Source: Streptantibioticus parmotrematis
Lineage (GTDB): Bacteria; Actinomycetota; Actinomycetes; Streptomycetales; Streptomycetaceae
NCBI RefSeq assembly: GCF_019890615.1
Contig: NZ_JAINVZ010000009.1
Coordinates: 124,001-188,000, forward strand
Direction: 5' to 3'
DNA: 64,000 bases
The translations under genes and the position numbers were made by a program. The notes under the pieces are model-generated. The model ran no database searches. It saw only the letters and a list, made by a program, of their open reading frames with translations, and had not been told where the DNA came from. This document shows, in pieces, positions 45,219-53,110 of the stretch. Positions within the stretch are counted from its first letter, which is position 1. Each line of letters begins with the position of its first letter.

Positions 45219-45472
45219 AGATCACGTTCGCCTCCCGGGCGTGGGAGGACTACCTGTGGTGGCAGCTCCAGGACCGCAAGGTCCTCAAGCGGATCAACAC
45301 CCTGGTCGCGGACATCGCCCGGAACGGCAACGAGGGCATCGGCAAACCGGAGCCGCTCGAGCACGGGTTCCAGGGCTATTGGTCGCGCCGCATCACTGAT
45401 GAGCACCGACTGGCCTACAAGGCCACCGAGGACACCGTTCTCATCGCGCAATGCCGCTACCACCACGAGTGA
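45215..45472 (+). CDS. yoeB: Toxin YoeB (ribosome-dependent mRNA endoribonuclease)
   Basis: This 85-residue toxin cuts mRNA at the ribosomal A site. Aligned with E. coli YoeB it keeps Glu46 (KPEPLEH), Arg65 (DEHRLAY) and His83 (RYHHE). The catalytic-region tyrosine 84 is histidine here, and an extra Glu ends the protein. WSRRITDEHRL is nearly identical to the E. coli protein. The GTG start is in a GTGA overlap with yefM, which keeps antitoxin in excess. Confidence 0.93.
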   Translation: MKITFASRAWEDYLWWQLQDRKVLKRINTLVADIARNGNEGIGKPEPLEHGFQGYWSRRITDEHRLAYKATEDTVLIAQCRYHHE

Positions 45473-45508
45473 CGGAGGGCGGACAGCGAGGCCGGGCCGA
45501 CGATCCGG

Positions 45509-45937
45509 TCAGGCGTCCTCCGGGGTCGGGAGCAACGCGTCCAGGAGTGGGATGAGTTGATGCTGGGCGGCGGGTGGGAGGGGGCTTGTCAGGGTTGCCA
45601 TGCGGGCCGCGATCGTTTCGCGGAAGGCGGCTTCGACTCTGCGGCCCTCCGGGGTGAGTTCGATGCGCGTCGCCCGCCGGTCGCCTGGGGTGGGGACCCT
45701 GCGGACCAGGCCCCTGCGTTCGGCTCGGTCGATCAGGCCCGTCAGGCTGGACTTCTCCACGCCCAGCAGCCTCGCCAGCTCCGCCATCAACGGGGTGCGG
45801 CCCTGGAGGACGCCCAGGAGTCTGGCCTGGGCGGGGGCCGTGTCGTGGTCCGCGCAGGCGCGGTCGAAGACGGACTGGATCAGGAACGACAACGGGACCA
45901 GGCGGTCGGCCAGAGCCCGGGCCTGCGAGGGCGTCAT
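45509..45937 (-). CDS. MarR-family transcriptional regulator
   Basis: This 142-residue regulator has a winged helix: helices LMAELARLLGVEKSSLTGLIDRAE and the wing RRVPTPGDRRATRIELTPEG. It is divergent from the MDR oxidoreductase, and a 15-bp operator lies between them, so it probably represses that gene and itself. The ligand is unknown. Confidence 0.9.
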   Translation of the reverse strand: MTPSQARALADRLVPLSFLIQSVFDRACADHDTAPAQARLLGVLQGRTPLMAELARLLGVEKSSLTGLIDRAERRGLVRRVPTPGDRRATRIELTPEGRRVEAAFRETIAARMATLTSPLPPAAQHQLIPLLDALLPTPEDA

Positions 45938-45977
45938 ACGTGAGGGCTCCGTTCGCGCGGGCGCACACTTGCGTAAA

Positions 45978-45992
45978 GTTCGTTACACGAAC
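45978..45992. promoter_or_regulatory. MarR-type operator
   Basis: GTTCGT and ACGAAC flank TAC in a perfect 15-bp dyad between the divergent marR and oxidoreductase genes. CAGTAT (45992-45997) next to it may be the -10 of the oxidoreductase gene. Confidence 0.65.
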
Positions 45993-46040
45993 AGTATGGG
46001 TGACGTACTAACGCGATGCAAACGCCCTAGGAGTCCCGCC

Positions 46041-46997
46041 ATGCATGCCGCCGTCGTCCACGCCTACGGGGAAGCGCCCCGTTACGAGTCCCTTCCCGAC
46101 CCCGAGGCCGCCCCCGGCGAGGTGATCGTCGACGTGGTGGCCGCGGGGCTGCATCCGCTGGTGCGGTCGGTGGCCTCGGGCAGGCACTACACCAGCGACG
46201 GCGCCCTGCCGTTGGTGCCGGGCTTCGACGGGGTCGGGCGCACCCCGGACGGCACACTCGCCTACTTCGCGGGCCGCTCCGGCGGCAACGGCAGCATGGC
46301 CGAGCGCGTCGCCGTTCCCGAACGCGCCCTCGTCCCGCTTCCGGACGGGCTCGACCCGGTCGCCGTCGCCGCGTTGATGAACCCGGCGATGTCCGCGTGG
46401 CTGGCGCTGCGCGACCGTGCGGGCCTGCGGGCAGGCGAGTCGGTCCTGGTGCTGGGCGCGACCGGCAGCGCGGGCCGCATGGCCGTCCAGCTCGCCCGGC
46501 ACCTCGGCGCCGCCGAGGTGGTCGCCGCGGGCCGCGACGCCGACGCCCTCGGCCGGCTCACCGCGATCGGCGCCGACCGCACCGTCTCCCTGTCCGCCCC
46601 CGACGACGACCTCACCGCCGCCGTGGCGAAGGCCGCCGCCGACGTCGACGTGGTCGTCGACTACGTCTGGGGCCGCCCCGCCGAACTCGCCCTCGCCGCC
46701 CTCACCTCCGCCCGCCGCGACAGCGCCCACCCCCTGCGCTGGGTGCACGTCGGCGCCACCGCGGGGCCCACCATCACGCTGCCGGCCGCGACCCTGCGCA
46801 AGACCGCCGTGGAGTTCCGGGGCAGCGGCCTCGGCTCGGTCGCACCGGACCGGATGGACGCCGCGCTGCGCGAACTGGTCGCACTGCTGCCGTCCGCCGG
46901 CCTCCACGCGGCCACCGCCACCGCGCCCCTGTCCGACGTCCAGCGCGCGTGGGACGCCGAACTGCCCAGCGGGACACGGCTCGTGCTGCTGCCCTGA
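46041..46997 (+). CDS. Zinc-independent quinone oxidoreductase-like MDR protein
   Basis: This 318-residue medium-chain reductase/dehydrogenase has a NADPH Rossmann motif VLVLGATGSAGRMAVQLARHLGA near residue 138 and lacks the structural-zinc cysteines, as in quinone reductases. The N-terminal GroES-like part has VPGFDGVGRTPDG. AGGAG precedes the ATG (MHAAVVHAYGE). Under control of the divergent MarR protein it may detoxify quinones or enones. Confidence 0.88.
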   Translation: MHAAVVHAYGEAPRYESLPDPEAAPGEVIVDVVAAGLHPLVRSVASGRHYTSDGALPLVPGFDGVGRTPDGTLAYFAGRSGGNGSMAERVAVPERALVPLPDGLDPVAVAALMNPAMSAWLALRDRAGLRAGESVLVLGATGSAGRMAVQLARHLGAAEVVAAGRDADALGRLTAIGADRTVSLSAPDDDLTAAVAKAAADVDVVVDYVWGRPAELALAALTSARRDSAHPLRWVHVGATAGPTITLPAATLRKTAVEFRGSGLGSVAPDRMDAALRELVALLPSAGLHAATATAPLSDVQRAWDAELPSGTRLVLLP

Positions 46998-47071
46998 GGG
47001 GACGCCAGGGCGCGCCCCGGACCGCGGCACGGACGGCGCCCGGCCGCCCCGACCCCCGGAGGGGCCCCGCC

Positions 47072-48322
47072 TCAGACCTCCCGGCCGTCCATGCCGTACG
47101 CCACCCCGTACTGCGCGATCACCCGCGTCGTCCCGGTCGGCGGGTGCAGCCGGGTCGGGGCCGTGGTGTGGATGGGGAACAGCACCTGCGGACGGGTGCG
47201 CTCCAGCAGGACGTGCAGGTCGTCCTGGGTGGCGTGGCCGGAGCAGCCGATCTGCCGCAGCGGGACCGACAGCGCCGCGAGCCAGTCGGTGAACGGCGCC
47301 CAGCGCGGCTCGAAGGGGCCGAGCGGTTCGCCGTTGGCGTGCACGAAGACGCTGTCCGGCCGCCCGGGGCCGACCGGCAGGTCGAGCAGCGCGGGCAGGT
47401 CGTCCGGGTCGGGCACGACCACGTAGCCGCCGGGGTCGCCCTGCGGCAGCCCTTCCGCCACGTCGGCCACCCCCAACTCCCGCAGGAACGCGGCGACTCG
47501 GGCAGGCCACAGCACCGTGCGCCCGGCGTCCTTCGCCAGCGCCAGGAACTCGTGGACGCGTTCGACGTCACGCGGGTAGAGCGAGAGCAGGACCAGCCCG
47601 GGGGTCTCTGCCAGCGCCGCGGCGAAGTCGCGTGCCACGTCGTCCTCGGTCCGTACCGGCCCGGTCATGTCCCAGCCCAGCGTGGTGCCCTCGGTCACCA
47701 GCACGTCGCACGCGGCGGCGCGGTCGGCGAACGCCCAGGAACGCTCCGGGTGCCGCCCGTGGAAGCGGATGTCGCCGGTGAACGCGAGCGTGCCGCCGCT
47801 GGTGTGCACGAGGTAGCCGGACGCGCCGGGCACGTCGTGGTCGACCGGCACGCACTCCACCCGCATCGGGCCCACGGTGACCTGCTCCCCCGCCGTCAGC
47901 CGCCGCCAGTCGGGGTCGCCGCCGGGCAGCCCCTGGCCCGAGGCGTCCAGCGCGCGCAGCACGTCCACGGCGTCGGTGTGCGCGTACACCGGGGTCTCGG
48001 GGCGCACCCAGCCCGCGAGGCCGACGTGGTCGATGTGCGGGTGGCTGACGAAGACGGAGGTGGGTTCGGCGGGCGCGGCCAGCGGGTCGCCCTCCGCCAG
48101 CACGGCGGGGTCGAAGAGTCCCGGCACGCGCGGCGCCGCCCCCATCCGCAGCCGGTCCGCCAACTCCCGTCCCGGGCGCGGCCGTACGGGCAGCCGGAAC
48201 AGGTCGGCGCCGGACGGGATGTCCATGCCGATGTCGAGCATCACCCGGTGGCCGCCGTCGCGGATGGTGATCTTGCTTCCGCCGATGACGCCGAGTCCGC
48301 CCCAGAACTCGATCAGGACCAT
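47072..48322 (-). CDS. Metallo-hydrolase with MBL and beta-CASP-like parts
   Basis: This 416-residue protein has an MBL domain with the metal motif SHPHIDHVGLAG (HxHxDH) and LAFTGDIRFHG. A middle segment (LVLLSLYPRDVERVHEFL) and the C-terminal IGCSGHATQDDLHVLLE and VLFPIHT resemble the beta-CASP/RNase J arrangement. It could be a nuclease or a phosphodiesterase; its substrate is unknown. Its ATG lies inside the end of the HAD gene (10-base overlap) with AAGGAG there, so it is the last gene of the importer operon. Confidence 0.83.
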   Translation of the reverse strand: MVLIEFWGGLGVIGGSKITIRDGGHRVMLDIGMDIPSGADLFRLPVRPRPGRELADRLRMGAAPRVPGLFDPAVLAEGDPLAAPAEPTSVFVSHPHIDHVGLAGWVRPETPVYAHTDAVDVLRALDASGQGLPGGDPDWRRLTAGEQVTVGPMRVECVPVDHDVPGASGYLVHTSGGTLAFTGDIRFHGRHPERSWAFADRAAACDVLVTEGTTLGWDMTGPVRTEDDVARDFAAALAETPGLVLLSLYPRDVERVHEFLALAKDAGRTVLWPARVAAFLRELGVADVAEGLPQGDPGGYVVVPDPDDLPALLDLPVGPGRPDSVFVHANGEPLGPFEPRWAPFTDWLAALSVPLRQIGCSGHATQDDLHVLLERTRPQVLFPIHTTAPTRLHPPTGTTRVIAQYGVAYGMDGREV

Positions 48323-49152
48323 GGGGTCAGCTCCTTCGTGGTGTTCCGCGACGCGGACGTGGTGTCCAGACCCGCCCAGGCGCGCAGTGCGGGCAGCAGG
48401 CCCTCGATGTCGGGCGCGATCGCGGTGGCCGGGCCGTCCGCGCGGCCGAAGCGGTCGATGTAGCCGGTGGGGACGTCGAGTTCGGCCGCGGGCTCGATGT
48501 CGTTGGTCCAGTGGTCGCCGACGGCGAAGAGCGCGCCGGGCTCCCGGGTGGGGTGGTTCTCGCCGACCGCGCCGGACGCGGGGCCGCCGTCGACGCCCGG
48601 GCCCAACTCGGCCCGCAGCAGCCTGCGCAGGCCCTCCGGCTTGGCGGTGGAGGAGACGACCATGCTCAGCAACGGGCGCAGTTCCAGCCGGTCGAGCAGC
48701 GTGTCCAGGCCCGCGGCCGGACTGTTGGTCGCCAGCACCACCCGCACCCCCCCGCCGCGCAGTGCGGTCAGCAGGTCGCGGTAGCCGCCGGGCACCTCGA
48801 GATCGCACGCGTCCGTCGCCATGTGGACGCGGGTGGCGTCGAACGCGGCGTTCAGCGTGTCCAACGTCAACGCGTGCACGCGCAGGCCGAGTTGGGCGAC
48901 CACGTCCCAGCCGTCGATGGCCCGGCGCAGCACGTCCGCCTCGGCCGGGTTCGCCGAACGCAGCGCGGCGGTCGGCGAACCCAGCTCCAGGTAGCGGTCG
49001 ACCGCGGCGAGCATGGCGGTGCGGGCGGTCGCCGGCAGGGCGCGGGCGGCGTGGGCCGCGTAGTGGCGGATGGGCGCGTCGCCGCGGTAGAGGGTGCCGT
49101 CGAAGTCGGTCACCAGGACGAGCGACGCGGCCTGCGGACGGGGTTCAGCCAC
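48313..49152 (-). CDS. HAD-family hydrolase
   Basis: This 279-residue phosphatase-like protein has all HAD motifs: VTDFDGTLYRGD (nucleophile Asp), VVLATNSPAAG, KPEGLRRLL and VGDHWTNDIEPAAE. A helical cap lies between the first two. The GTG start (VAEPRPQAAS) overlaps the upstream permease by eight bases. Its place after the sugar-type importer suggests it removes a phosphate from the imported compound; this is inference. Confidence 0.88.
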   Translation of the reverse strand: MAEPRPQAASLVLVTDFDGTLYRGDAPIRHYAAHAARALPATARTAMLAAVDRYLELGSPTAALRSANPAEADVLRRAIDGWDVVAQLGLRVHALTLDTLNAAFDATRVHMATDACDLEVPGGYRDLLTALRGGGVRVVLATNSPAAGLDTLLDRLELRPLLSMVVSSTAKPEGLRRLLRAELGPGVDGGPASGAVGENHPTREPGALFAVGDHWTNDIEPAAELDVPTGYIDRFGRADGPATAIAPDIEGLLPALRAWAGLDTTSASRNTTKELTPWS

Positions 49153-50140
49153 GGACGCCTCCGGCGGTGGACATGGCGCCGGTGATGAACTGGCGCTGCA
49201 GGACGAGGAAGAAGGCCAGCACCGGCACCGTGGTGAACACCACCGCCGCCGACAGACCGGTGTAGTCGGTGCCGTCGGTCCCGGCGAACGCCGCGAGGCC
49301 GACCTCCACCGGCTGCACACCGGGACTGCTGGTCATCAGGAACGGCCACAGGAAGGAGTTCCAGGTGGCGAGGAAGACGTTGATGAGGATGATCACGATC
49401 GCCGGGCGGACCAGCGGGACGCCGATCGACCAGAACATCCGCAGCCGCGAGGCGCCGTCCAGCTCGGCGGCGTCGAAGATCTCCTCGGGCAGCCCGGCGA
49501 AGAACTGCCGGACCAGGAAGATCCCGAAGACGCTCGCGCCCCACGGGACGATCTGGATCCAGTAGGTGTCCAGCCAGTGGATGTCCTTGGCGATCAGGTA
49601 GTCGGGGATGATCAGTACCGTACCGGGGATCATCAGCACCGCCATGACCAGCCCGAACAGCATGTTCCTGCCCCGGAACCGCATCAGCCCGAAGGCGAAT
49701 CCGGCCAGCAGCGAGGTGGCGAGCGCCAGCGCGGCGGTGGCGCTCGCGATCAGCAGCGTGTTGAGGAACAGCCGCATCCACGGCGCCGCGTCCCACGCCC
49801 TGCGGTAGTTGTCGAAGTGCCAGTGCGGCAGCAGGATCGCGGCGAGCGAGCCGTTGTCACTGGCCCGGTTCAGCGAGGCGACGGCCACGTAGTAGAACGG
49901 CAGCAGGAACACCAGCGAGACGACCACCACGAGCGCGCTCCGCAGGACCCGGCGGCTCCGGCGGTCTCCGGGACGCGCGGGAAAGCGGACAGGGCGGGGG
50001 GCGCGGGAGGCTCGGACGGCGCGCGGGGCGCGGACGGCGCGCGGGGCGCGGACGGCGCGGGCCGTGCTCGGGCCGGGGCGCCCGGCGGCGCGCGCGGTGG
50101 GCGCGCCGCCGCCGGATCCGCCGTTCGCCGGGGTCGTCAT
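49145..50140 (-). CDS. Carbohydrate-type ABC importer permease (MalG/UgpE class)
   Basis: This 331-residue permease has six membrane helices after a long N-terminal tail rich in Arg-Ala-Pro-Val repeats. The EAA loop that contacts the ATPase is EEIFDAAELDGASRLRMFWSIGVP. The ATG overlaps the binding-protein stop as ATGA. No ATPase gene is present; Streptomyces sugar importers commonly share the ATPase MsiK. The substrate is unknown. Confidence 0.9.
   Translation of the reverse strand: MTTPANGGSGGGAPTARAAGRPGPSTARAVRAPRAVRAPRAVRASRAPRPVRFPARPGDRRSRRVLRSALVVVVSLVFLLPFYYVAVASLNRASDNGSLAAILLPHWHFDNYRRAWDAAPWMRLFLNTLLIASATAALALATSLLAGFAFGLMRFRGRNMLFGLVMAVLMIPGTVLIIPDYLIAKDIHWLDTYWIQIVPWGASVFGIFLVRQFFAGLPEEIFDAAELDGASRLRMFWSIGVPLVRPAIVIILINVFLATWNSFLWPFLMTSSPGVQPVEVGLAAFAGTDGTDYTGLSAAVVFTTVPVLAFFLVLQRQFITGAMSTAGGVRG
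50013..50060 (-). repeat. 18-bp tandem repeat in the permease N-terminal tail
   Basis: CGGACGGCGCGCGGGGCG occurs twice in perfect tandem (50013-50030 and 50031-50048), with a partial third copy. It encodes the RAVRAP repeats of the tail, in frame (18 = 6 codons). Confidence 0.75.
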
Positions 50141-51450
50141 CCCGCCGCCTTCGCGGCCTGCGCGGTGCGCTGCGCGTCGGCCAGCGCGCTCGCCGGGTCC
50201 GCGCCCTTGTCCACCACGTCCTGGATCGCGACGGCCAGCGCGCCCTCCGACTTCTCGATCCAGCCGTACGGCGGCTCGGACTTGGCGTACTGCAACGCGC
50301 TCACGGCGCCGGTCACCCACGGGTTCTTGGACACGTACGCGGACATGTCCGGCAGCGCCTTCGCGGTGACGGGCAGGTAGCCGGTGCCCGCGGCCCACGT
50401 CGCCTGCTGGGCGGGCTCGGTGAGGTACTGCATGTACTTCCACGCGGCGTTCTGCTGCGCCTTCGACGCGCTCGCGAACATCGTCAGGTCGGTGCCGGTG
50501 AGGATGTTGGCCTTGCCCGCGGGGCCGGCCGGCAGGTCCTGGGTGCCCAGGGCGAACTTGCCGCCGACCGCCTGGCCCTCGTAGTAGTAGCCCGCGCTGG
50601 TGGACACGTCGAACGCGCCCTTCTTCGCGGCGAGCGCGGTCTCCCCCGGGTAGTCGGTGCCCAGCGCCAGCGCGCCGGACTTCTTCAGGCCCGCGAGGTA
50701 GCCGAGTGCCTTGACCATGGTCGGGGCGGTGAACTGCGGCGAGCCGTCCTTGGCGAACGGCGCCCCGCCGTACGCGTAGTCGAGCGTCTCCAGCCAGGTG
50801 GTGCCCGCGCCGGGGCCGGACGCGGTGCCCGGGTCGACGGATATCGCGGTGACACCGCCGCCGGAGACCTTCTGCGCGACGGTGGCGAACTGGTCCCACG
50901 TCGTCGGGTACGACAGCCCCTTGGCCTTCAGCAGCGCCGGGTTGTCGAACATCACCTCGACGCTCTTGTTGAACGGCCACAGCCACAGCTTGCCGTCCGG
51001 CAGGTACAGCTCGTTCTTCACGCCCGCGTAGAAGCCGGACAGCTGCGCGGGGGTGGAGCTGCCCGCGAAGGAACTGACCGGCAGGATCACCTGGCTCTTG
51101 GCGAACGTGGCGGCCCAGTCGGGGTAGACCTGCCCGATGGTGGGCGCGTTCCCGGCGGAGACGGCGGCGGTCTCCTTCGCGTAGAGCGTCGCGTAGTCCG
51201 GCTCGACCTCCAGCTTCACCTTGATCTTGGGGTTGGCCTTCTCGAAGGCGCTGGTGAGCTGTTCCAAGGTGGTCTTCTGGGTGCTGGCGGCCATCGTCTC
51301 CATGAACGTGATGGTCGTGGTGCCGTCGGCGGAGGTGCCGCCCTGGCCGGAGGAACCGCAGCCGGCCACGGTGAACGTGGCGGCCAGCGCGGTCCCCGCG
51401 GCGAGCAACGTGGTGGTGGTACGGCGGCGACGTGAGGCGTGGGAGCGCAT
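50137..51450 (-). CDS. Extracellular solute-binding lipoprotein of the importer (MalE-like)
   Basis: This 437-residue protein is a family 1 solute-binding protein. It has a lipoprotein signal (TALAATFTVAGC, Cys31) and the fold marks FEKANPKIKVKLEVEP, GQVYPDWAATFA and KYMQYLTEPAQQATWAAGTGYLPV. Trp- and Tyr-rich segments (LWLWPFN, GYYYEG) probably line a sugar site. GAGAAAGG precedes the ATG. It stands between the two permease genes, which is not the usual malE-malF-malG order. Confidence 0.9.
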   Translation of the reverse strand: MRSHASRRRRTTTTLLAAGTALAATFTVAGCGSSGQGGTSADGTTTITFMETMAASTQKTTLEQLTSAFEKANPKIKVKLEVEPDYATLYAKETAAVSAGNAPTIGQVYPDWAATFAKSQVILPVSSFAGSSTPAQLSGFYAGVKNELYLPDGKLWLWPFNKSVEVMFDNPALLKAKGLSYPTTWDQFATVAQKVSGGGVTAISVDPGTASGPGAGTTWLETLDYAYGGAPFAKDGSPQFTAPTMVKALGYLAGLKKSGALALGTDYPGETALAAKKGAFDVSTSAGYYYEGQAVGGKFALGTQDLPAGPAGKANILTGTDLTMFASASKAQQNAAWKYMQYLTEPAQQATWAAGTGYLPVTAKALPDMSAYVSKNPWVTGAVSALQYAKSEPPYGWIEKSEGALAVAIQDVVDKGADPASALADAQRTAQAAKAAG

Positions 51451-51488
51451 GGGTGGGCCTTTCTCACGGGGGACGTACGGAGGGTGGG

Positions 51489-51516
51489 CGTACGGCGAAG
51501 GGGTGGGCGCCGTACG
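51489..51516 (-). other. Hairpin between the first permease and the binding-protein gene
   Basis: A perfect 9-bp stem (CGTACGGCG with CGCCGTACG) and a 10-base loop lie in the only real gap of the operon. It could stabilise the 5' end of the binding-protein message so that more of that protein is made. Confidence 0.4.
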
Positions 51517-51560
51517 GGGATCGGGGGTGCGCGCGGGTGGCATGGGGGCCGCCCGCGCGG

Positions 51561-52769
51561 TCAGGCCGCCGCGGCGATGCGGCTGGTGGTGCGGCGTTGC
51601 AGCAGCGTGAACCCGGCGATCACCACGAACAGCACCAGCGCCAGCGCGGCCCCGTAGCCGGTGTCGAAGAAGACGAACGCCTCCTGGTAGACGAGATAGC
51701 TCAAGGTGGTCGTGGCGTAGACCGGACCGCCCTGGCTCATCTCGTAGAACTGGGTGAACGCCTGCAACGACGTGATGCTGGTGATGATCACCACGAACGC
51801 GGTGACCGGGCGCAGTTGGGGCCAGGTGACGTGCCAGAACTCCTGCCAGGCGGTCGCGCCGTCGACGCGGGCCGCCTCGCCGAGTTCGGGTGAGATGACG
51901 GCGAGTCCGCCGAGGAACAGCACGACGGTGAAGCCGACTTCGTGCCACAGGCTGTAGACGATCACCGAGGGCATCGCCCAGGACGCCGACTGGAGCCACA
52001 GCGGCTGCGGCAGGTGCGCGGCTTTCAGCACGGCGTCCGCCAGGCCGAACTGCGGGTTGAAGATCCAGACCCAGGCGAGCGAGGTGGCCACCACGGGCGT
52101 CGCGTAGGGCGCGAAGATCGCCACCCGGGACGCGCTCATCAGCCGCCCGCCGCGTTGCAGCAGCAGCGCGAGCGCCAGCGACAGGGCGGTGCCGCCGATG
52201 ACCGTGCCCGCGGTGAAGTAGAGCGAGTGCCAGGCGCCGGTCAGGAAGCTCGGGGTGCTGTGGCCGAGCAGGCTGCGGTAGTTGGCGAGCCCGATGTAGC
52301 GGGACATCGCCGCGTTGAGCGTGTTCCAGTGGAAGAAGCTGATGTAGAGGGTGTACGCGGTGGGGCCGATGGTGAACACGGCGAAGACGGCGAGCGCCGG
52401 GGCCGTGTAGAGCCACCCCATCGGACTCTCCCGCACACGACGGACGCGACGCACGCGACGCACGCGCTTGCCGCGGACCCAGGGGCTCGGGCGGTCGGGA
52501 CTGACGGCGACGTCGGCGGAGGTCCGGCTGCTCGCGGCGTCGGGGTGTTCGGACGCGTCGGCGGGGTCGGGGTGGGCGGAGCCTTCGGCAGGACCCGTGG
52601 CCTCGGCGCGTTCGGCTCCGGCCGCTCCGGCCGCTCCGTCCTCGCCGGGAGCCCCGCCCCGGCGGGCCTGCGCCGAAGCCTTCCCGGGGGGCACGGCCGC
52701 GCGGCCGTGCCCCCTCCGTTCCGGGGGCGTTGACGCTCCGGATCCGGTCGTCGTCGCTTCCTGTGACAT
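51561..52769 (-). CDS. Carbohydrate-type ABC importer permease (MalF/UgpA class)
   Basis: This 402-residue permease has a long disordered cytoplasmic N-terminus (about residues 1-110, ending in the repeated VRRVRRVRRVRE) and then six helices starting MGWLYTAPALAVFAVFTIGP. The EAA loop is LGEAARVDGATAWQEFWHVTWP. The ATG (MSQEATTTGS) has GGAG nine bases before it. It is the first gene of a five-gene operon reaching 47072. Confidence 0.9.
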   Translation of the reverse strand: MSQEATTTGSGASTPPERRGHGRAAVPPGKASAQARRGGAPGEDGAAGAAGAERAEATGPAEGSAHPDPADASEHPDAASSRTSADVAVSPDRPSPWVRGKRVRRVRRVRRVRESPMGWLYTAPALAVFAVFTIGPTAYTLYISFFHWNTLNAAMSRYIGLANYRSLLGHSTPSFLTGAWHSLYFTAGTVIGGTALSLALALLLQRGGRLMSASRVAIFAPYATPVVATSLAWVWIFNPQFGLADAVLKAAHLPQPLWLQSASWAMPSVIVYSLWHEVGFTVVLFLGGLAVISPELGEAARVDGATAWQEFWHVTWPQLRPVTAFVVIITSITSLQAFTQFYEMSQGGPVYATTTLSYLVYQEAFVFFDTGYGAALALVLFVVIAGFTLLQRRTTSRIAAAA

Positions 52770-53110
52770 GCCTGGACACTCCACACGCTGGGCTGCGCTC
52801 GCGGACGACCGCGCCTCGTGGCGGTCGCGAGTAGCTAAACGCGCGTAGATATCAGCGAGGCAACCATCCAGCTAACATTCCATGACGCGCTGGAAATTCG
52901 GTGGACTCATATGAAATCCTGAAAGGCTGCCCAACTCCCGCCCTTCTGGCGGCAGTCGGGGGCATGGCGGAAAGCGACGGACCGCGCTGGTCGGCACCGG
53001 CTCGGCGCGCGGCCCCATGCGGGCCACCCAACTGCGAACCACTGCGGGCCGCTGCGGGCCACCCAACTTCCGCATGACTAAGCGGACTTGGTCTGCCCGA
53101 CCGTGAACGC
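52770..53110 (-). promoter_or_regulatory. Upstream region of the importer operon
   Basis: This holds the operon promoter, but only weak hexamers are seen (TATCTA on the minus strand near 52845). A dyad TTCCA-n8-TGGAA (52878-52895) lies about 110 bases before the first gene and may be an operator of a LacI- or GntR-type regulator, which is not encoded nearby. TGCGGGCCACCCAACT is duplicated at 53018-53033 and 53053-53068. No gene is seen. Confidence 0.4.

Noticed and set aside
46998-47071. Terminator between the MDR and metallo-hydrolase genes
   Set aside because: GC-rich with only short self-matches (GGGGCCCC-type); no convincing stem.
52878-52895. TTCCA-n8-TGGAA as a MalR operator
   Set aside because: It does not resemble the CTTGCAG-type sites I associate with MalR, and no regulator gene is nearby; left as an unnamed dyad.
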